Notes: generated by a model not told the origin, from the letters alone. Shown: positions 49,460 to 63,511, counted from the stretch's first letter. The stretch is DNA of 64,000 nt from Torymus aiolomorphi (GCA_036365515.1 CM070874.1:113071235-113135234); one strand, 5' to 3'. A program made the numbers and translations.

Positions 49460-49980
49460 TCTCTTCCTCCTTTACACTCGTTTTCTCTTTCAGCTCCTTT
49501 TTTGCATTGTTGCGAGAGAGATGCTAATGTCCCGGCTCTTTCTCTCTCCCTCTGTTTTTTCGAAATTCGCGGCGGCGGCGACTGCAGTGAGCTCTTTTTG
49601 CAGTTGTTATTTTATTTTCGCCCAGTTAATTTGCGTGCTCTTTTGTTCTTCTTTTTCTTTCTCCTTTCGTTATGCGCGTCGGCGGCGCGTGGTTTCACTT
49701 TTTACGGGGGAAAGCGATGTGTTTTTCTTCCTCTCTGTTTTTGCAGAGGCCGAGATTGTTGCCCACACCGCGCGGAAGGGTGAAAAATATTCGAGTAGAA
49801 ATTAGTGTTTTTATCGGCGAATAAAACTCACCGCCGCACCGCCGCCGCCACGCTTCGTCTGTTTAGCTTCACGGTTTCGTAATTCAGCGCGAGGGGTAAA
49901 CGTACCGTGTCGTAAATTTTCGCCTCTCCACCCTGCGGGTGCAATGGTTTTTATTTTTGTCATTTCTCGATATGATGACA
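48940..49980. other. Compositional block 35
   Basis: C-rich DNA at 48950-49160 leads to a CpG and CT-rich core (CT run 49423-49455) and T/G-rich DNA after 49560. The right flank is weaker than in most blocks. Confidence 0.4.
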
Positions 49981-50019
49981 GGGATCGAAAATAAAAGGTG
50001 ACTTATAACAGTCTTATAA

Positions 50020-50569
50020 CACTGGGGTGAAAATCGATTCCACTATTTGCCTAATAAATAGCTAGTTTGACCAATAATCGTCAAAAACTAGACACTTTTC
50101 TTGTTCATTTCTATGCATCGATGAAACGATTTTTCGGATCATATTCACCATTTAATAGGTAGAATAATAGAATAAGTTTTTTCACCGATTTACATTAGCT
50201 AATTTGTGAATATGAGATATCAAAGTTGGTCAGTTCTTTTAGTTAGGAAATGGCTTGTAAGGGGCTTGCCATTATGGCGAGAAGTGAGAGAGACAGAATC
50301 AAATAGAAAAATCATTGTTTTCGTTTGCATCCCCTGAAACAGTACTACCTATAATCGAATTAAATACCAATAATTCGTGTTTACACTTCCGTTAGCTATC
50401 TTTTTTAATATTTGTTTTTAAATACATGATCAAATTACAGAGTAAATTTAGTAAAAACATTTTAAGGTTATCTCCATTAAACAGAGAATATGATCGGAAA
50501 TTAGCTATTTTTACTTAGTTCTTTATTAAGTTCCTGTCGATTTTCGATAGGAAAAATTTCTACCGGGGC
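50020..50569. mobile_element. CCCTGGTAGAAA-family TIR element, copy 3 (inverted)
   Basis: The right end, TTTCTACCGGGGC, corresponds to the left end of copies 1 and 2, and the left end, CACTGGGGTGAAAA, is a drifted partner. The ATCGATGAAACGATTTTTCGG and TTTAATAGGTAGAAT blocks and the inverted AGTGAGAGAGACAGAATC segment match the other copies. The element is therefore in the opposite orientation. No coding capacity. Confidence 0.7.
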
Positions 50570-50985
50570 AATGTTATATTTAATTAAGTTAATTTAAATG
50601 TGCCCACGTCTTTATACATACACATTCCACATTATATACAGTTACAACACGTGTTCCTTTCCTCGAATGAAATAAAAATCTGAAAGTTTCTCATACTTAT
50701 ATAAGTCGAGTGCGCGCAGAATCCTTTCTAGTACAATCAAAACAGAAGAATATTACAGGGAAGCCTATTAAATTTTTCATTTCGTTCCAACTTTAAATTG
50801 TCCGCGGAGCGAGCGAGGGAATTTCTTTGCCCATCTTTGGCTTCTTATTATTGTCATTGCGATCCCGACAAAACAGCATTCAGGAAAACTGTCATATACA
50901 AATATTTTTCCAATTTCATTCCTAGAAGTTTATTCTACTGTAAATTCTTTGGCAAACTTGAATCTTTTACTTGAACGTTCAAGGT
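50570..50985. other. AT-rich valley
   Basis: Nothing recognised. A CGCGGAGCGAGCGAGGG word near 50801 is the only CpG-rich patch. Confidence 0.4.
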
Positions 50986-50989
50986 AATG

Positions 50990-51740
50990 AAACCCCGCTC
51001 TACCTCAAAAGATGCCATTCGTAATCCTAAACCCATGGGTTAATCGTTGCAGCAGCAACGATTCACAGATACGACCAAACCCTTCTCACTTCCACCCCAC
51101 CCGAAACCTCTACACTCTCCCCCTATCAACGCGCCAACGCATTATGCAAAGGGACGCGCGTGTGTCCAGCCATCTCTCGCGCGTTAAATTAATTACCCGA
51201 GTCGCTTGGCATCATTTATTTTAATTTCTCTCGCGGCGAATAATCTCTCTCTCTCTCTCTCTCCCGGCCTTTTTCTGGGTGCTGCGCGCGAGAAAAATTA
51301 TCGAGCTAGCGCCTCGATACGTTATGCTGCATCCCTCTCGCTCGCTCGCTCTCCAGAGGTTTAATGATAGCGCACGCGAGGAGAGAAATTGATTACCTCG
51401 GCGTGCTCCGAGTGCTAAAAATATGGCTGTTTGCGCCGTTGATTGTGCGCAGTGCGTGACTCCAGGTGGAATGGTAGGTCTGTGTCTGTGGATGTGTGTG
51501 TGTATGTGTGTGTGTATGGGGTGAGGATAAAAATGTAGAATATAGTGCGTGTGTAATGCAGAGCGAATAGAAGATGCGGATGCGTGGAGACGTCGTGGGG
51601 GGTATTTCTTTTTTTGGAGAGCCGTGGGTGATTTATCTGCGTGGAATTTAATAAACGGTGACAAAATCAGGTTGCCTGTCGGAGTTTTCTAATTAAAACT
51701 GGGATCATTAATTTTTTTTTCTTTTCTTTTATCTGCGTGG
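50990..51740. other. Compositional block 36
   Basis: Line 51061-51120 has 28 C and 3 G; line 51541-51600 has 25 G and 7 C. A CT run (51245-51263) lies in the core and GT repeats (51480-51520) lie on the right. Confidence 0.7.
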
Positions 51741-52205
51741 CTTTATTTCGGTTGGTGCTGAGTATAATTAAGCTCCAGTACACGCTAGGAATAACGAGAA
51801 TGTTTTTAAATCTTATAAGGTGACAAAGGAATATTCTGGGTCAATGTTGCAAATTCATTAAGAAAATAGCGACACGCGATAATGGACATCCGTATATATA
51901 AATTCCAAATGATGAGTAATTTACTTTTGGCGCTTAACAATCCGTTACCGTAACGGTGTTAATTTTGGAAGAAATTAGGTTTATGGACACTGAAATTCCT
52001 TAATGTCAGTCTGTCGCGAAACTATTTACGGTATGAGCCGCTTCCCGTTTCTTGAACTCGCGCTCGAATATTAAGCAACTCAATTGAAAGTTCGCTTTGC
52101 AAATTAAAGTCGAATTACTTGCCGTTCTTCACTACTATAACGAGTGACCTGAAATATTAATAAATGAATATATATATTAACAGTTTTATATATATATATA
52201 TAAAA
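51741..52205. other. AT-rich valley
   Basis: No hairpin or gene seen. A TATATA run lies at about 52188-52201. Confidence 0.4.
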
Positions 52206-52209
52206 TTTT

Positions 52210-53120
<911 letters not shown>

Positions 53121-53229
53121 TGCAGAAATAATAGAAGCTCTTGAATTTTGGTGTTTTGGTGCTCACGTTTTTTAATAACTCGTGGGATTTTGGGCCACTG
53201 TTATTATTTTGAAGATTACGAAGCTTATA

Positions 53230-54260
53230 ACAAATATACCGCTCGACTTATCAAATTCTTTCTCAAATGATCAGGCCACCCGCCGCACGAAAATTAATTT
53301 TACCAATCTGCCAAACACAATTCCTACCGTTATTACAATTTTTGAACCTCCTATTCCATCATCCGCCATCTCTTCCACAAATCTTCCATTACCCGAGGTA
53401 GAAAAAAAAAAGGAAAAAAGAACCCCCAATGGAAAGAAACCATATAGGAAGTGCGCGAATCGATATATAGCCGAACGGAATCCTCCGGCGGTTCTATGCA
53501 TAATACATATAATATAGATTTGCGCAGGCTCCGGAATTACCCTCCCCTCTCTTTCTCTCTCTCTCACTCATACATACTACCCGAAAGAGAAGAATCCTTA
53601 GCGTTTCGTTATGAGCGCTCGCGTCTAGCCGGATGACGAATCGTTTGTGAGCGCCGTGCGCCGCCCGATGCAATCGAAAGCCTCTCTCTCCCCCCTTGCT
53701 TCCCGCCGCTGCCGTGATGGGGGAGGGAGGAAGAAAAGCCGCCCGGCCGCGTGTATATCGATCGAGCGCTTGCGCGCGGGGGCCGAGACAGAGCGGTGAA
53801 AAGGGCTCGCGCGCGCGCGGAAAAAGCGAGCGAGGAGTAATGAGACACAGAAAGGGGAGAGGGAGAGAGAGTGGAGGGGAAGGGGGTGAACATCGATACC
53901 CTTGTTCGCGTTTTCCCAGAGTCTCGTCGTTTCTCCCCTTGTCCCTTGTGCCTCTCGTAGTACTACGAGAGAACGCCTGTATATGTATGTATGTATGCAT
54001 GGATGTGAGTGCGTATATATAGCGTGCGGATGCTACCCACGTGCACACCGCGAGAGAGAGAGAGAGGCAAGCTAGACAATGCGAGGGAGTTTGTAGACGC
54101 GGAGCAAGAGAGAGAGAGAGAGAGAAAGATAGTTTACATGCGCGCGATATTGCGGCAGCAGTCTAGCCTTGGCGCAGTGGTTGTCAGTCGGTTTTCTCAT
54201 AGGAGTCGCGCGGCGCAGGAGTTGGATTTAATGTTGGACAGAGATGAGGTTTTGGATGCT
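53230..54260. other. Compositional block 38
   Basis: Line 53341-53400 has 22 C and 5 G; line 53821-53880 has 28 G and 4 C. The 184-residue - strand frame at 53494-54048 is the longest in this part, but it is rich in Ser, Pro, Leu and Arg from the skew and has no domain. Confidence 0.6.
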
Positions 54261-54539
54261 GCGCATATAAAATAGAAATAAAAAGTTGTTTGATTTAAGT
54301 TTTATTCGGAGAATTCCACTTTATTTGAGTATAAGTTTATCGCTTTCCAGTTTCATTGTTTTCAATTGAAAAATTTACTCTTCATCTATAAATTATGCAC
54401 CAAAAGCAGTATTAATAGCATAAGTTTGAAAAGGGTTTCGATACGTAACGATCACGTAGCGTTTTCAACTGAAATCAGAAAATAATTTTCAGTGAAAAAC
54501 GATAAAATACATTCAACTCCGTACATGTTTTTATTCTGA

Positions 54540-55380
54540 ACCTACTACTATACACCTTTACCTCGACACCCCCAAAACGTTTCACATCCAACTCTCACAT
54601 CATACATCATGCCTCTACCTAGCAAAAAATTACTTTCTGCACTATCAAACCCAATTACCCAGTACCAAAGCACTCCCCACGCTTACATCTATTGTATTCT
54701 CCTTCGCACACTTGCAAATCACTCATACTCATTTCGCGGAGAAAAGAACATCTTTTCGTTCCACCATGTACCCCCCGCGTATAATTAATTGTCCGCTCGC
54801 GCGTTATAATACCTCGTAATATCGTGAAAGCACCTCTCCCTACACTTTGTACTCTCTCTCTCTCTCCCTCTGCAGTCAGGTAATGCCGAAAGGCATCCAA
54901 GCTTGCGCGCGCGCTCGGGCTTTTGATGTTCTGGCACCTCTGGCGGACGACGTCAAAGGTAACACCATCCTTCGTCCTTTTGCCTTTTGAGCCCCGTTGC
55001 CGCCGCTGCTCGCTCGTGTGTCTCTGTCTCTCGCTTTCTGTCTCTTTCTCTCCCTCTCGCTCTCCCTCTCGCTCTCTGATTCTCCGCGCATGTCTCGGCC
55101 TGACGTCGCTTCTGGGACTTTTTTCGGGAAGAGAGAGAGAGATTACGTGCAGGGACGAGCGTTGGGGGAATTTTCCAAAGGCGGAATTGGGGTAACGCTT
55201 TTCGACGCGAGGGTTGTTTTTTTGGACGAGGAGGAGGGGTGTGCAAAATGTGAAATAATGTTGGTATTTGGCTTTGATAAAGAGAGAAAGAAAAAGACAG
55301 AGAGATAGAGAGAGGGAGAGAGAAGAGACAAGGGTAAAGCAGTTTGCAATTTTGCGACGTGTTTTAGCGTTAGAGTTTTG
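54540..55380. other. Compositional block 39
   Basis: Line 54541-54600 has 25 C and 2 G; line 55201-55260 has 23 G and 5 C. A CT-rich run ending CTGCAGTCAGGTAATG (54855-54894) resembles a splice acceptor next to a poor donor; I give it little weight. Confidence 0.65.
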
Positions 55381-55745
55381 TTTGATATTATAAATATTTT
55401 ATGAATTAATTTTGAATAAATGTATAATTTTAACGAATTTATTCACAAATGTTAAATGTAGCATTAAATTTTATTCAAGTATACTTTCATTTCTTTACAT
55501 TGTTTTGGGTTCATGTGCAAATTAGCGTGAAATTCCGACCCATTATATAATTTATTATTCCTTAAAAAATATTTATTTGAATATAATTATGTACATTTAA
55601 AACTTTATGTTTTAAAATTAATTAAATATTCATTCGAATAAATAACTCAAATCACAAATTTAATGTATAATCATAATTCTTGGTTTTATCACTTTATCAA
55701 TTCCTAATCGAATTATCAACAAATTAATAATAAATCACTATTATT
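55381..55745. other. AT-rich valley
   Basis: TTAAT and ATTAA words dominate. No structure beyond composition is seen. Confidence 0.4.
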
Positions 55746-56103
55746 TTTTTCTACTAACACCATAGCAATTCTCTACTCCCCTCAGACGAAGACCATCAAT
55801 TTTTTTTTCCGACGCACAATTCGCAATAACAAAACAGACTGCCAGTAGACACGAGCATCAAAAATAAAAATAAAAAAATCATCTCTCAGCCTAGCCATGA
55901 TAAATATAAGCAATTCCGCAGTCCACTCGTTCTCATATCAATCATAGCCGGATAATTGACGAGTTCTCGCGAGCGCGCATACGCTTATATAGATATCCAT
56001 CAAGAATTCATGCGTATATGTATGTATACACCCGTATATACACATACATACTACGCTCGCATATCTCGTTTCGGAACATGTCGTATACATATACGGAAAA
56101 GTA

Positions 56104-56821
56104 CACGGAGAGAAATTTTGTAGTGAAAATTACAAATATTCGAGACTAAATTACCAGTTTCTATGGTAATGGATGGACAGACTGACAATTTCAAACTTTT
56201 TACCAAAGTGCCTTGGTAAAATTTTTTTTAGTTAATTTAAATTAAAAAAATGAACTTTTTTTATCTATATTGATGGATATATAGTATTTTAATATAGAAA
56301 TAGAAACAGAAACAAGGATGAAAAAACATTAAACTGAAAAAAATTTTTACGGAAGCGGGATTCGATCCGACGATCTTTGGGTTGAGAGTCCGACGTTCTA
56401 CCGACTGCGCCACGGAAGCTGTTACCAACAGTCATTTGAATCGCCGCTATTACTTACTGAAAATATGTGTATTGTTTTCATTTTAACGTCGCGCACGCCT
56501 CTAGTATCAATCTTCTGAAACACAATAATGCGCAGTGCGCATGCGCGAATACACAAATACCAGGTTATTTGGTAAAATTTATCAGTTTTCTTAGTAAAAA
56601 TTCTTAGGTTACCTTGTAAAAATGACTAGATCTCAATTTTTACCAGTGTGTCTGGTAATTTTTATTCTGATAATTTGGTATTTTTTTTAAGTGGTTATGG
56701 TAGTTTTTCCTGGGAAACTTATAAATTGTATTAGAAACCTGGGAATATCACGGCTTTTGACAGTCTATCCATGCACTACCAAGGCACCTTGGTAATTTTT
56801 ACTCTAAAATTTCTCTCCGTG
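56104..56821 (-). mobile_element. CACGGAGAG-family TIR element with tRNA-like insert, inverted copy
   Basis: CACGGAGAGAAATTTT opens and AAAATTTCTCTCCGTG closes the element, with TA directly outside both ends. It is the reverse complement of 11127-11846 along its whole length, with only a few substitutions, so both arrived recently or are being kept alike. The tRNA-like insert keeps both internal promoter boxes. Confidence 0.88.
56348..56419 (-). other. tRNA-like polymerase III cassette, inverted copy
   Basis: On the - strand, box A reads TGGCGCAGTCGG (56412-56401) and box B GGATCGAATCC (56368-56358). It differs from the 11529 copy by T to C in box A, which restores a more usual tRNA D-arm base. 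Acceptor ends are again direct CTTCCGT repeats, not a stem. Confidence 0.65.
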
Positions 56822-56829
56822 TAGCACGC

Positions 56830-57425
56830 GCGGGTCATACATAGGAGGCTTTTTAAAGACTCAATATTCCAATTTCGGGTTATCCAACATGAAACGCATT
56901 TAAACTAAGAGCTTGTCTATGTACACCTTGTTAATTTATTTTCATTCAAATCTAATCTTATACTATATGGGTAACAATATTATTTTTATAACACGCACGT
57001 GTTTTACAAGTGTAAATCACTCACCCAAATTATGTTTTTCTGCATTAGCTTATTAAAAGAAAGCTCGCATTATATACTTTCTCTTTCACGGATTTCCATT
57101 ACACGCTGCGATATGATGGATAACCCCGCGCGGCTGCGGCGGCCGCGACGGGCAAAAACGAAATTTAAGCCGAATAGCTTATGCACGTGCACGCGTCAGC
57201 TGATCAGCTGATCGATGAAGCAATTGCCGTGGCGACCCCTGCTGAAATTTTTTACTCTGTCTGCACCGCCCCTCGTGCTTTTTACCTTCAGTTCGCTATA
57301 TAAGCTATCAATTTATTTAAAGTTGTACATAAGTTTTATAACGTAAACACTAAATCAATCTTGTTTTTGCGCTAAAACGTATAAAAGTTTAATTAATTTT
57401 CTTCTCGGAATATCGAAACGAAAAT
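56830..57425. other. AT-rich stretch with a small CpG patch
   Basis: No gene is seen. A GCGGCTGCGGCGGCCGCG patch at 57129-57147 and a TCAGCTGATCAGCTGATCGA direct repeat near 57197 stand out. Confidence 0.4.
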
Positions 57426-57429
57426 ATTG

Positions 57430-58060
57430 TTTTACGGTTACAAAAAAAAACTCGCTCTCCCCGTACAACGATGTACAAAAATTCCGTTAATTAAAAATCA
57501 CTCACTTCAGCGACATTAAAAGCTCCCATCACCCGAGCTCGGCAATTTAACCGTACTTTTATCGCTTTGTTTACTCTGCCGACTCCGTTAATAATTCAGT
57601 TTATCCCGTGTACTTCTCCTCCTCTCTTTCTCTCTCTCGCCTAAACAATAGCATCGATCATCGCGCCGAGACCCGTTAAGAGGCGAGCCGTCAATTCCAC
57701 CTGTACCTCTCGCCGCCGCCGCCGTCGTCGCTTTTTCTTATGACTTATGAGTGAGAAATGCCGTTGACGCCGGCCTTATCGATTATGTAAGGACGGCGAG
57801 TTAATTAAATGAAAAAAGGGAGTAGTTGTAGTAGTAGTACAAGTAGAGTGAGTGAGAGCGAAAAACGCTGCAGCGAGGATTTATCGCGAGGGAGAGGGAA
57901 ATGGCCGAGGTGCGAATTGCAACGTTAATTGGTTTTCGCGCGGGAGAGAGGTGAGCGTTGCTGTTGTTGTTGTGTAAGGTGCCGCGGAGAGTTGGATTGG
58001 TGGAAAGGGGAGCTGATAAGGAAGCGCGATAGAGTAATTTTTAATGGCGATGTTGATTGT
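57430..58060. other. Compositional block 40
   Basis: Line 57481-57540 has 19 C and 6 G; line 57841-57900 has 24 G and 7 C. The core has CGCCGCCGCCGCCGTCGTCG at 57711-57730 and a GTAGTAGTAG run at 57825. Confidence 0.6.
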
Positions 58061-58289
58061 AAAATTGAATGAAGCGAGCTGAATTTAAAAAGATACTGTT
58101 ACAGCAATTGTCATTAGTTGTATAACAGATAATTTTTTAACACCAATATGTTATCGTTTTGTACAAGCTAAAATACATTACTAACACGGTATATGAAAGC
58201 GTGTATAGTACCAAAAAGAGCTTGAAACCAATTTCAGATTATGTAATTTTTATTTGAAAAAAAAACTGTGTTCTCAGATTAGATAACAC

Positions 58290-59440
58290 ACGACAATTAA
58301 ATGATATTCGATCGCGATATTACACTAATGCGGCCGTTTCGAAAACCATCCCAGCTGTGTTTAATCTCGGATTCCAATCAATTCGATGCACTTTTTGTTA
58401 TCGTACACGTACATATAATACCTCACGGCGCGTCTCGCGCGCAATGTACCGACGAATATTTTACGACCGTCATAATACGCGTTAGTTATCGCGGCCCATT
58501 AAACGACCGAAAAAACAACAACTGCACACACATCGCAGGATTTCACAAGAAACCGCTGCGGCGATCAGAAAATCTTTCCTATATACGCGTCGTAAACGTC
58601 AATTAAAAGTCTCTCATTATGCCTCGCTCCACACACGCGCCGATACACAACATCATCGTATTTTATGAATGGAAGGAACATCTTTCTCTCTCTTTTTCCT
58701 CAAGTCGGCGCGCTGCTATCAGATTTTCATTACGCGCATTAAGATTTTTTCCTCTCCTCTCTCTCTCCCGCGTCGTTCGTTACGTGAATAGTTCCTGAGT
58801 CACGCGTACACACCTTACGTCAGACTCTTCGTCTCTATCTCTCTCTCTGTCTCTGTATATGTCTGTGTATGTACCTGGCGCAAATAATCGCGCACGAAAG
58901 TTCGCGGCCGATGCACGTATCGCCGCCAATTAAGCCCGCGCGATAAAGCTCGCCGCCGCCGCGTGTGAGATCATCGAGTTCGAGGCCGGCGATTACGCCT
59001 GTGTATATACGTGTGCGCGCGCAAGAGTTGCGAAACTCCGTCGCTTCTTTCGCTTCTCGGTGCATTATAATCGTCGCATATATATACCTGCGTATGGCGA
59101 GCTCTGCAGCGCAGCACACACGTTGATGGTTATCTCGGTGAAATTTATGTCCCGCGCGGCGGATTCGCGCGCTTTTTCAATTATTGTCGTCGCGCGGATG
59201 TCTGCAGCGGCGGTGCCAAGGTTCGATAAGCGCTGGCGCAGGCAGGTTTCGATTAATGGAAATGAGAATTTTACAAGGCGATCGCGCGCGGCGCTGCGAG
59301 AGGCTCTGTACAGGATTATTACTGCGGAGTCTATAGGGGAGAGATTGCTGCACGTGTGCGAGCGTTAGGCAAAAATTTATTGAGGAATAATTTATAGAAT
59401 TAGAATTACAGCTCGAGGGGGGGAGAGAGGGAACGTTTTC
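58290..59440. other. Compositional block 41
   Basis: A mildly C-rich left part (58330-58830) leads to a CpG-rich core (58900-59000) and a G-leaning right part (59190-59430). The skew is weaker than average. Confidence 0.4.
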
Positions 59441-59444
59441 GATT

Positions 59445-60090
59445 CTGCATTCCATCGGCGCGGTATTTATGTTATTCTACACTTACGATATTGCAGAAAT
59501 TGAAAATGGAATTCTTCCAAGTCCGCGCGTTCGCTCGCTCGGCGAACTCGTGCTGTGTTTTTCTCCGCGCGGAGCGTATTATCGGAATGCTTTTGAACTT
59601 TAGCGTATATCGGGGAATATAAGAAAATTCGTAACAATATAGTCGAATTGATATTTTGATTTTGATGGTTTATAAGAGAGTGTGTTTTCGAATAACCGTA
59701 CTGCAAATATCGAATACTATACATGTAGGAAATTCGATTCAACGAAAATCCCGAATAAGTTTTTACATAAATATTAGGATTTGTTTTTATATAACTTTTT
59801 AAAAATACTGTATTTATATGAAAGTATTTTTAGACTTTATCTTCCGACGAAAAAGACCACGTAGAAGAGAAAATAAATTGGTCTATATACTCGAGAGTTA
59901 TAATTTCATTAGCAAATTGAATTGCTGTACCTGGTACATATTCCAATAAACAAAATTTAATTAAATTTAATCCTCCTTTACATCGAAATAAATACAGCCA
60001 CTTTACATGAATGTATCTTAAATTAGATTAACAGCGAGTATTATACGATAACATCCGATCAGCACACCCGATACTCAGATTTATACGTTA
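59445..60090. other. AT-rich valley
   Basis: Nothing recognised; a small CpG patch lies at 59521-59570. Confidence 0.4.
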
Positions 60091-60099
60091 AAGTTTAAA

Positions 60100-60940
60100 A
60101 ATATTTTTAAGTCAAGACTTTCCTCGCACCCGATTTTACTGTTATGTACACTACACGCATTTATCCTAAAAAGCTCCTTCGTCAACTATTAATTAACAAA
60201 CCAACAACCCACAGCGCGGGTATCTCGTTTGCCCGCGGGCGCGTGCACGCAACAACAGCACAGCGAGTCGCGGCGTAATAGAAAACTGCCATACATCTTC
60301 CCTCGCCGCGCACGCGCGTTACGCAAAAAATCGCGAAACTCGCGCACGACCGAGCGATCTTATCTCGCCCCTCGCTCGCGCACGTTATCTACACACACAC
60401 ACGCGCGCGCTATTTTCACGGACGTACGCGTGTACGCGCAAAAACCCCGTGATACATTGCGAAAGGCAGTAGCCGAACTAACCGTTATACTCCAGGTGAG
60501 TCTCGCGTGCGCACCGAGTGAACTTTTCGCGGTGAGGATAAATTAAGAGAGCGCGGCTGCCTGCAACGGTTGCCGCGACTTCCTTATCGATGCTCTCTCT
60601 CTCTCTCTCTCTCTCTTTGGGGCGGAAGAGAGGTGAGTTCGTGTATGTGTGTGTCTGTGTGTTTCAGGTAAGGTGTCGGGGTGAGCTATCGGCTCTGTCT
60701 TTCAGAAGCGAGGCCGTTACGTTGACCCAATTAGCGCGGCTAATGGAATGCCGGCGAGTTTTCCAGTAGGAGGAGGAGAAGAAGAAAGTTGCGGTGATTG
60801 AGGGGGAGAAGAGTTTTTGGGTTCTCCTTTTGGGAAGGATGTGATGGAGGTTTGAGTTGGAATACGGTGACGTAATGGAGTTTGTACGGTGTGTAGATGG
60901 TTGATATCGATTACGTAATGAGGGTGTTTCGAGTCTTAAT
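60100..60940. other. Compositional block 42
   Basis: Line 60121-60180 has 19 C and 6 G; line 60841-60900 has 25 G and 3 C. The core at 60290-60420 is CpG-rich and a CT run lies at about 60593-60616. Confidence 0.62.
60475..60680 (+). other. Two splice-type sites 172 bp apart
   Basis: AACTAACCGTTATACTCCAG is followed by GTGAGTCTC (junction 60494/60495), with a textbook branch word CTAAC. Further on, GTGTGTTTCAG is followed by GTAAGG (junction 60666/60667). Each could be a ratchet point, or together they could bound a small intron or a 172-base exon. No coding sense is evident between them. Confidence 0.3.
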
Positions 60941-61209
60941 TTCGTGGTAAATCATGCCGCAGGAGACAGGCGTAATGACTGTCATTAATTTCTTCATGTC
61001 CGCGTATAAGATTAATTCGTTATCTTCTAATAATAGTTCTTACGCAGCTTTAAATGAATATGTCTGAAAAAATGTGACGAGGGCCTGGTTGAGATGAGAT
61101 CCTGTTTACATACATCAGAAATAGCTTTTATACCGTAATAATAGCCACATGTTTACTTATCAAAACATGCAGCTGGTAATAATTATTTATTTTAAAAAAT
61201 ATCCATTTT

Positions 61210-61870
61210 TGTCATTACGATCGTCCCCAAAAAAACTCTACTCTCTCACCATCCAAGTGTACAATCACAAGACCTTCTCTGCACTCCACGACAGCAAGCC
61301 GAACCGGAAACCGAAAAAACTTTGTAATAGACCAAAAAACACGATGCAACCACCCGAGTTTGTTTAATCAACAACGCAATCTCGCTCCATCCCGTTCCTT
61401 ACCTACTCCAACTTCGACCCTCCAAATATTTAGATAGAAGTAGCCCTCTCCTATTCTTTTTCTCTTCAGCAACGATCGGTATATCCTGGCAAGTGAGGGG
61501 GTCGAATATTTACAGAGGATCGCTACTGTCTCTCTTCCTCCCTTTCACTCACTCACTCACTGGCAGCAACGATAAACGCCATAAACCAGATGTGAAATGG
61601 AGAGACAGAGAGAGTGAGTCGTTTTCGGTAGGGCCGACCAGCCGCGTTTACACGTGTTTTTTCCGTATCGCCTGGCACGATTGGCCGCTTTTTACGGCGT
61701 GTTATACGCGCCCGCCCGCGCGCGCCCTGTTTTGCGGTTGCGGGATATGAGGTAGCGAGGGCTGCGCTCATGTACATGTCCGGTATGTATATGTGCGTCT
61801 CTGTGTTTGCGGTGTGGTTTGGCGATTCGTCGGAAAGTCGGAGAGAGTTTACTGTTTTTTTTAATGCCTG
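61210..61870. other. Compositional block 43
   Basis: Line 61381-61440 has 22 C and 5 G; line 61801-61860 has 21 G and 7 C. The core at 61630-61740 is CpG-rich. Confidence 0.62.
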
Positions 61871-63058
61871 ATTATCGACGTATTTCTTCGCGTATCTATG
61901 TCGCTGTATATACGGTGACGTTCACCGTTTACTACGTATATTTTCGTAGTGTATTTTTATGAAAAATATTATTCCAAGCCCGAAGTTTTTATAAGCTACG
62001 AGAAAACTGTTCTCCCACGCGGTCGCTATACTGAATAAAAAATTGAATAAATAAAAAAAAAAAAATCGAATTTTTGTCAATTAAATATAAATATTCACTG
62101 TAAAATTTAAAAACACAATGTAATTTCTAAACAATCTACACCTCCCACCAAAGATTACACATCCACAATCGCAAAAACTCGTCAACCTCCCAAATACTTA
62201 TACCTCGGTGTCAGCACGCTCTTGCCTGCTCCTGCTCGGGCACAACTGATTACCGCGCTGTATACCCACGGCGCAACGCGGCGGCTTTCCAACTTTCCGC
62301 CGTCAGCTCTCGACCCACTTACCGTAAATCAGCGCATTTTCAAAATATTAGTACAACTAATTTCCGTAATCCCGCTAAAAGCCCCCGCTCTCGCTTCTGC
62401 CGCTGCTGCTCGGGCTAATTACCATGAGAAGCCAATTAGCGATTCGCTGCTACGCGCGGTCCCCAATAACAAACGGCCGCGACCCAAGACCCTTTTTCCC
62501 CTCTTATCCTCGTGAAATTTCGCCTCCTCGAAGTGACTACGTATAACGTACGCGCGAGCAACGTATATACATGTTGACGAACTCACGCGGGCCGTCCTCC
62601 AGGCATCTAAATCGATTTATCCGACTAATTGCGGCCGGCCAATAATCGTTACGCTAATTGCCTCGTTGAGGGCGCTACAGCCGGTGCGGGCGTCGAGCTG
62701 GCCGTGGAGGCGCCCGCGAGCGCGCGAGCCTATATAGAATGTTTTCCGAAAGATTATGTAGGCACTCGCCCGCGAAATATATATATAAACGCTAATACGC
62801 GCGTGAATGTGTGCGTAGCGTATTTTCATTACTAATGGACCGACGCGCTCGTCTGGGTGCATTTGCGTGTCCCAGATACACAGTACGCGTGTGCGCGTAG
62901 CCCGTGCGAAAATTCGAACACCTCATCGAAAGTATAGGTGTATATATATATAGACACCGATCGAAGTCTCGAAATCGCAATCCAGCTCGCGCGCTCGAAA
63001 TTTTTCCGGGCAAACTCATCTTTCAATTAGAGCGTTCGAATTAATTGGATTCGAGCGA

Positions 63059-63061
<3 letters not shown>

Positions 63062-63143
<82 letters not shown>
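63062..63143 (+). repeat. (GA)n microsatellite
   Basis: About 82 bp of GA in the right half of block 44. A second, broken GA run follows at 63353-63395. Confidence 0.95.
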
Positions 63144-63146
<3 letters not shown>

Positions 63147-63364
63147 GAGAGCGCGCGGTGGGCGCAGCACAGCGGCGGCGGCGGCGGCACCGTTGTAACT
63201 CATTGATTCATTAGCGTGCATGTACACAATGGCTCTGGCAAACAAGCGCACGGGCATTCTCGCATAATAAATTATTCGGCCGTTCAATTAATCGGGGAGA
63301 GCTTGCGTGAGGGAGTGTGTGTGTGCATAGTGCGAGAAAGAGAGAGAAGGGGCGAGTGAGAGAG

Positions 63365-63395
<31 letters not shown>

Positions 63396-63491
63396 GAATG
63401 GATGTGGAGCGAGGGAGCGTCGTAAAGCGCGTAATTTTCAATGGATTATAATAGCCGCGATTTCAATGCTTTTAATGTGAATGTTCGATAG

Positions 63492-63511
63492 AGGGGGGAG
63501 GGGGGGGGGGG
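63492..63511 (+). repeat. Poly-G run with one A
   Basis: Six G, one A, then twelve or more G. It is a potential G-quadruplex at the G-rich extreme of block 44. Confidence 0.85.

Noticed and set aside
53494..54048. 184-residue - strand frame
   Set aside because: Rich in Ser, Pro, Leu and Arg as expected from the G-rich flank read in reverse; the + strand is open there as well.
54855..54894. Ratchet point or exon start after a CT-rich tract
   Set aside because: The donor GTAATG is poor and the acceptor-like tract is part of a CT repeat.
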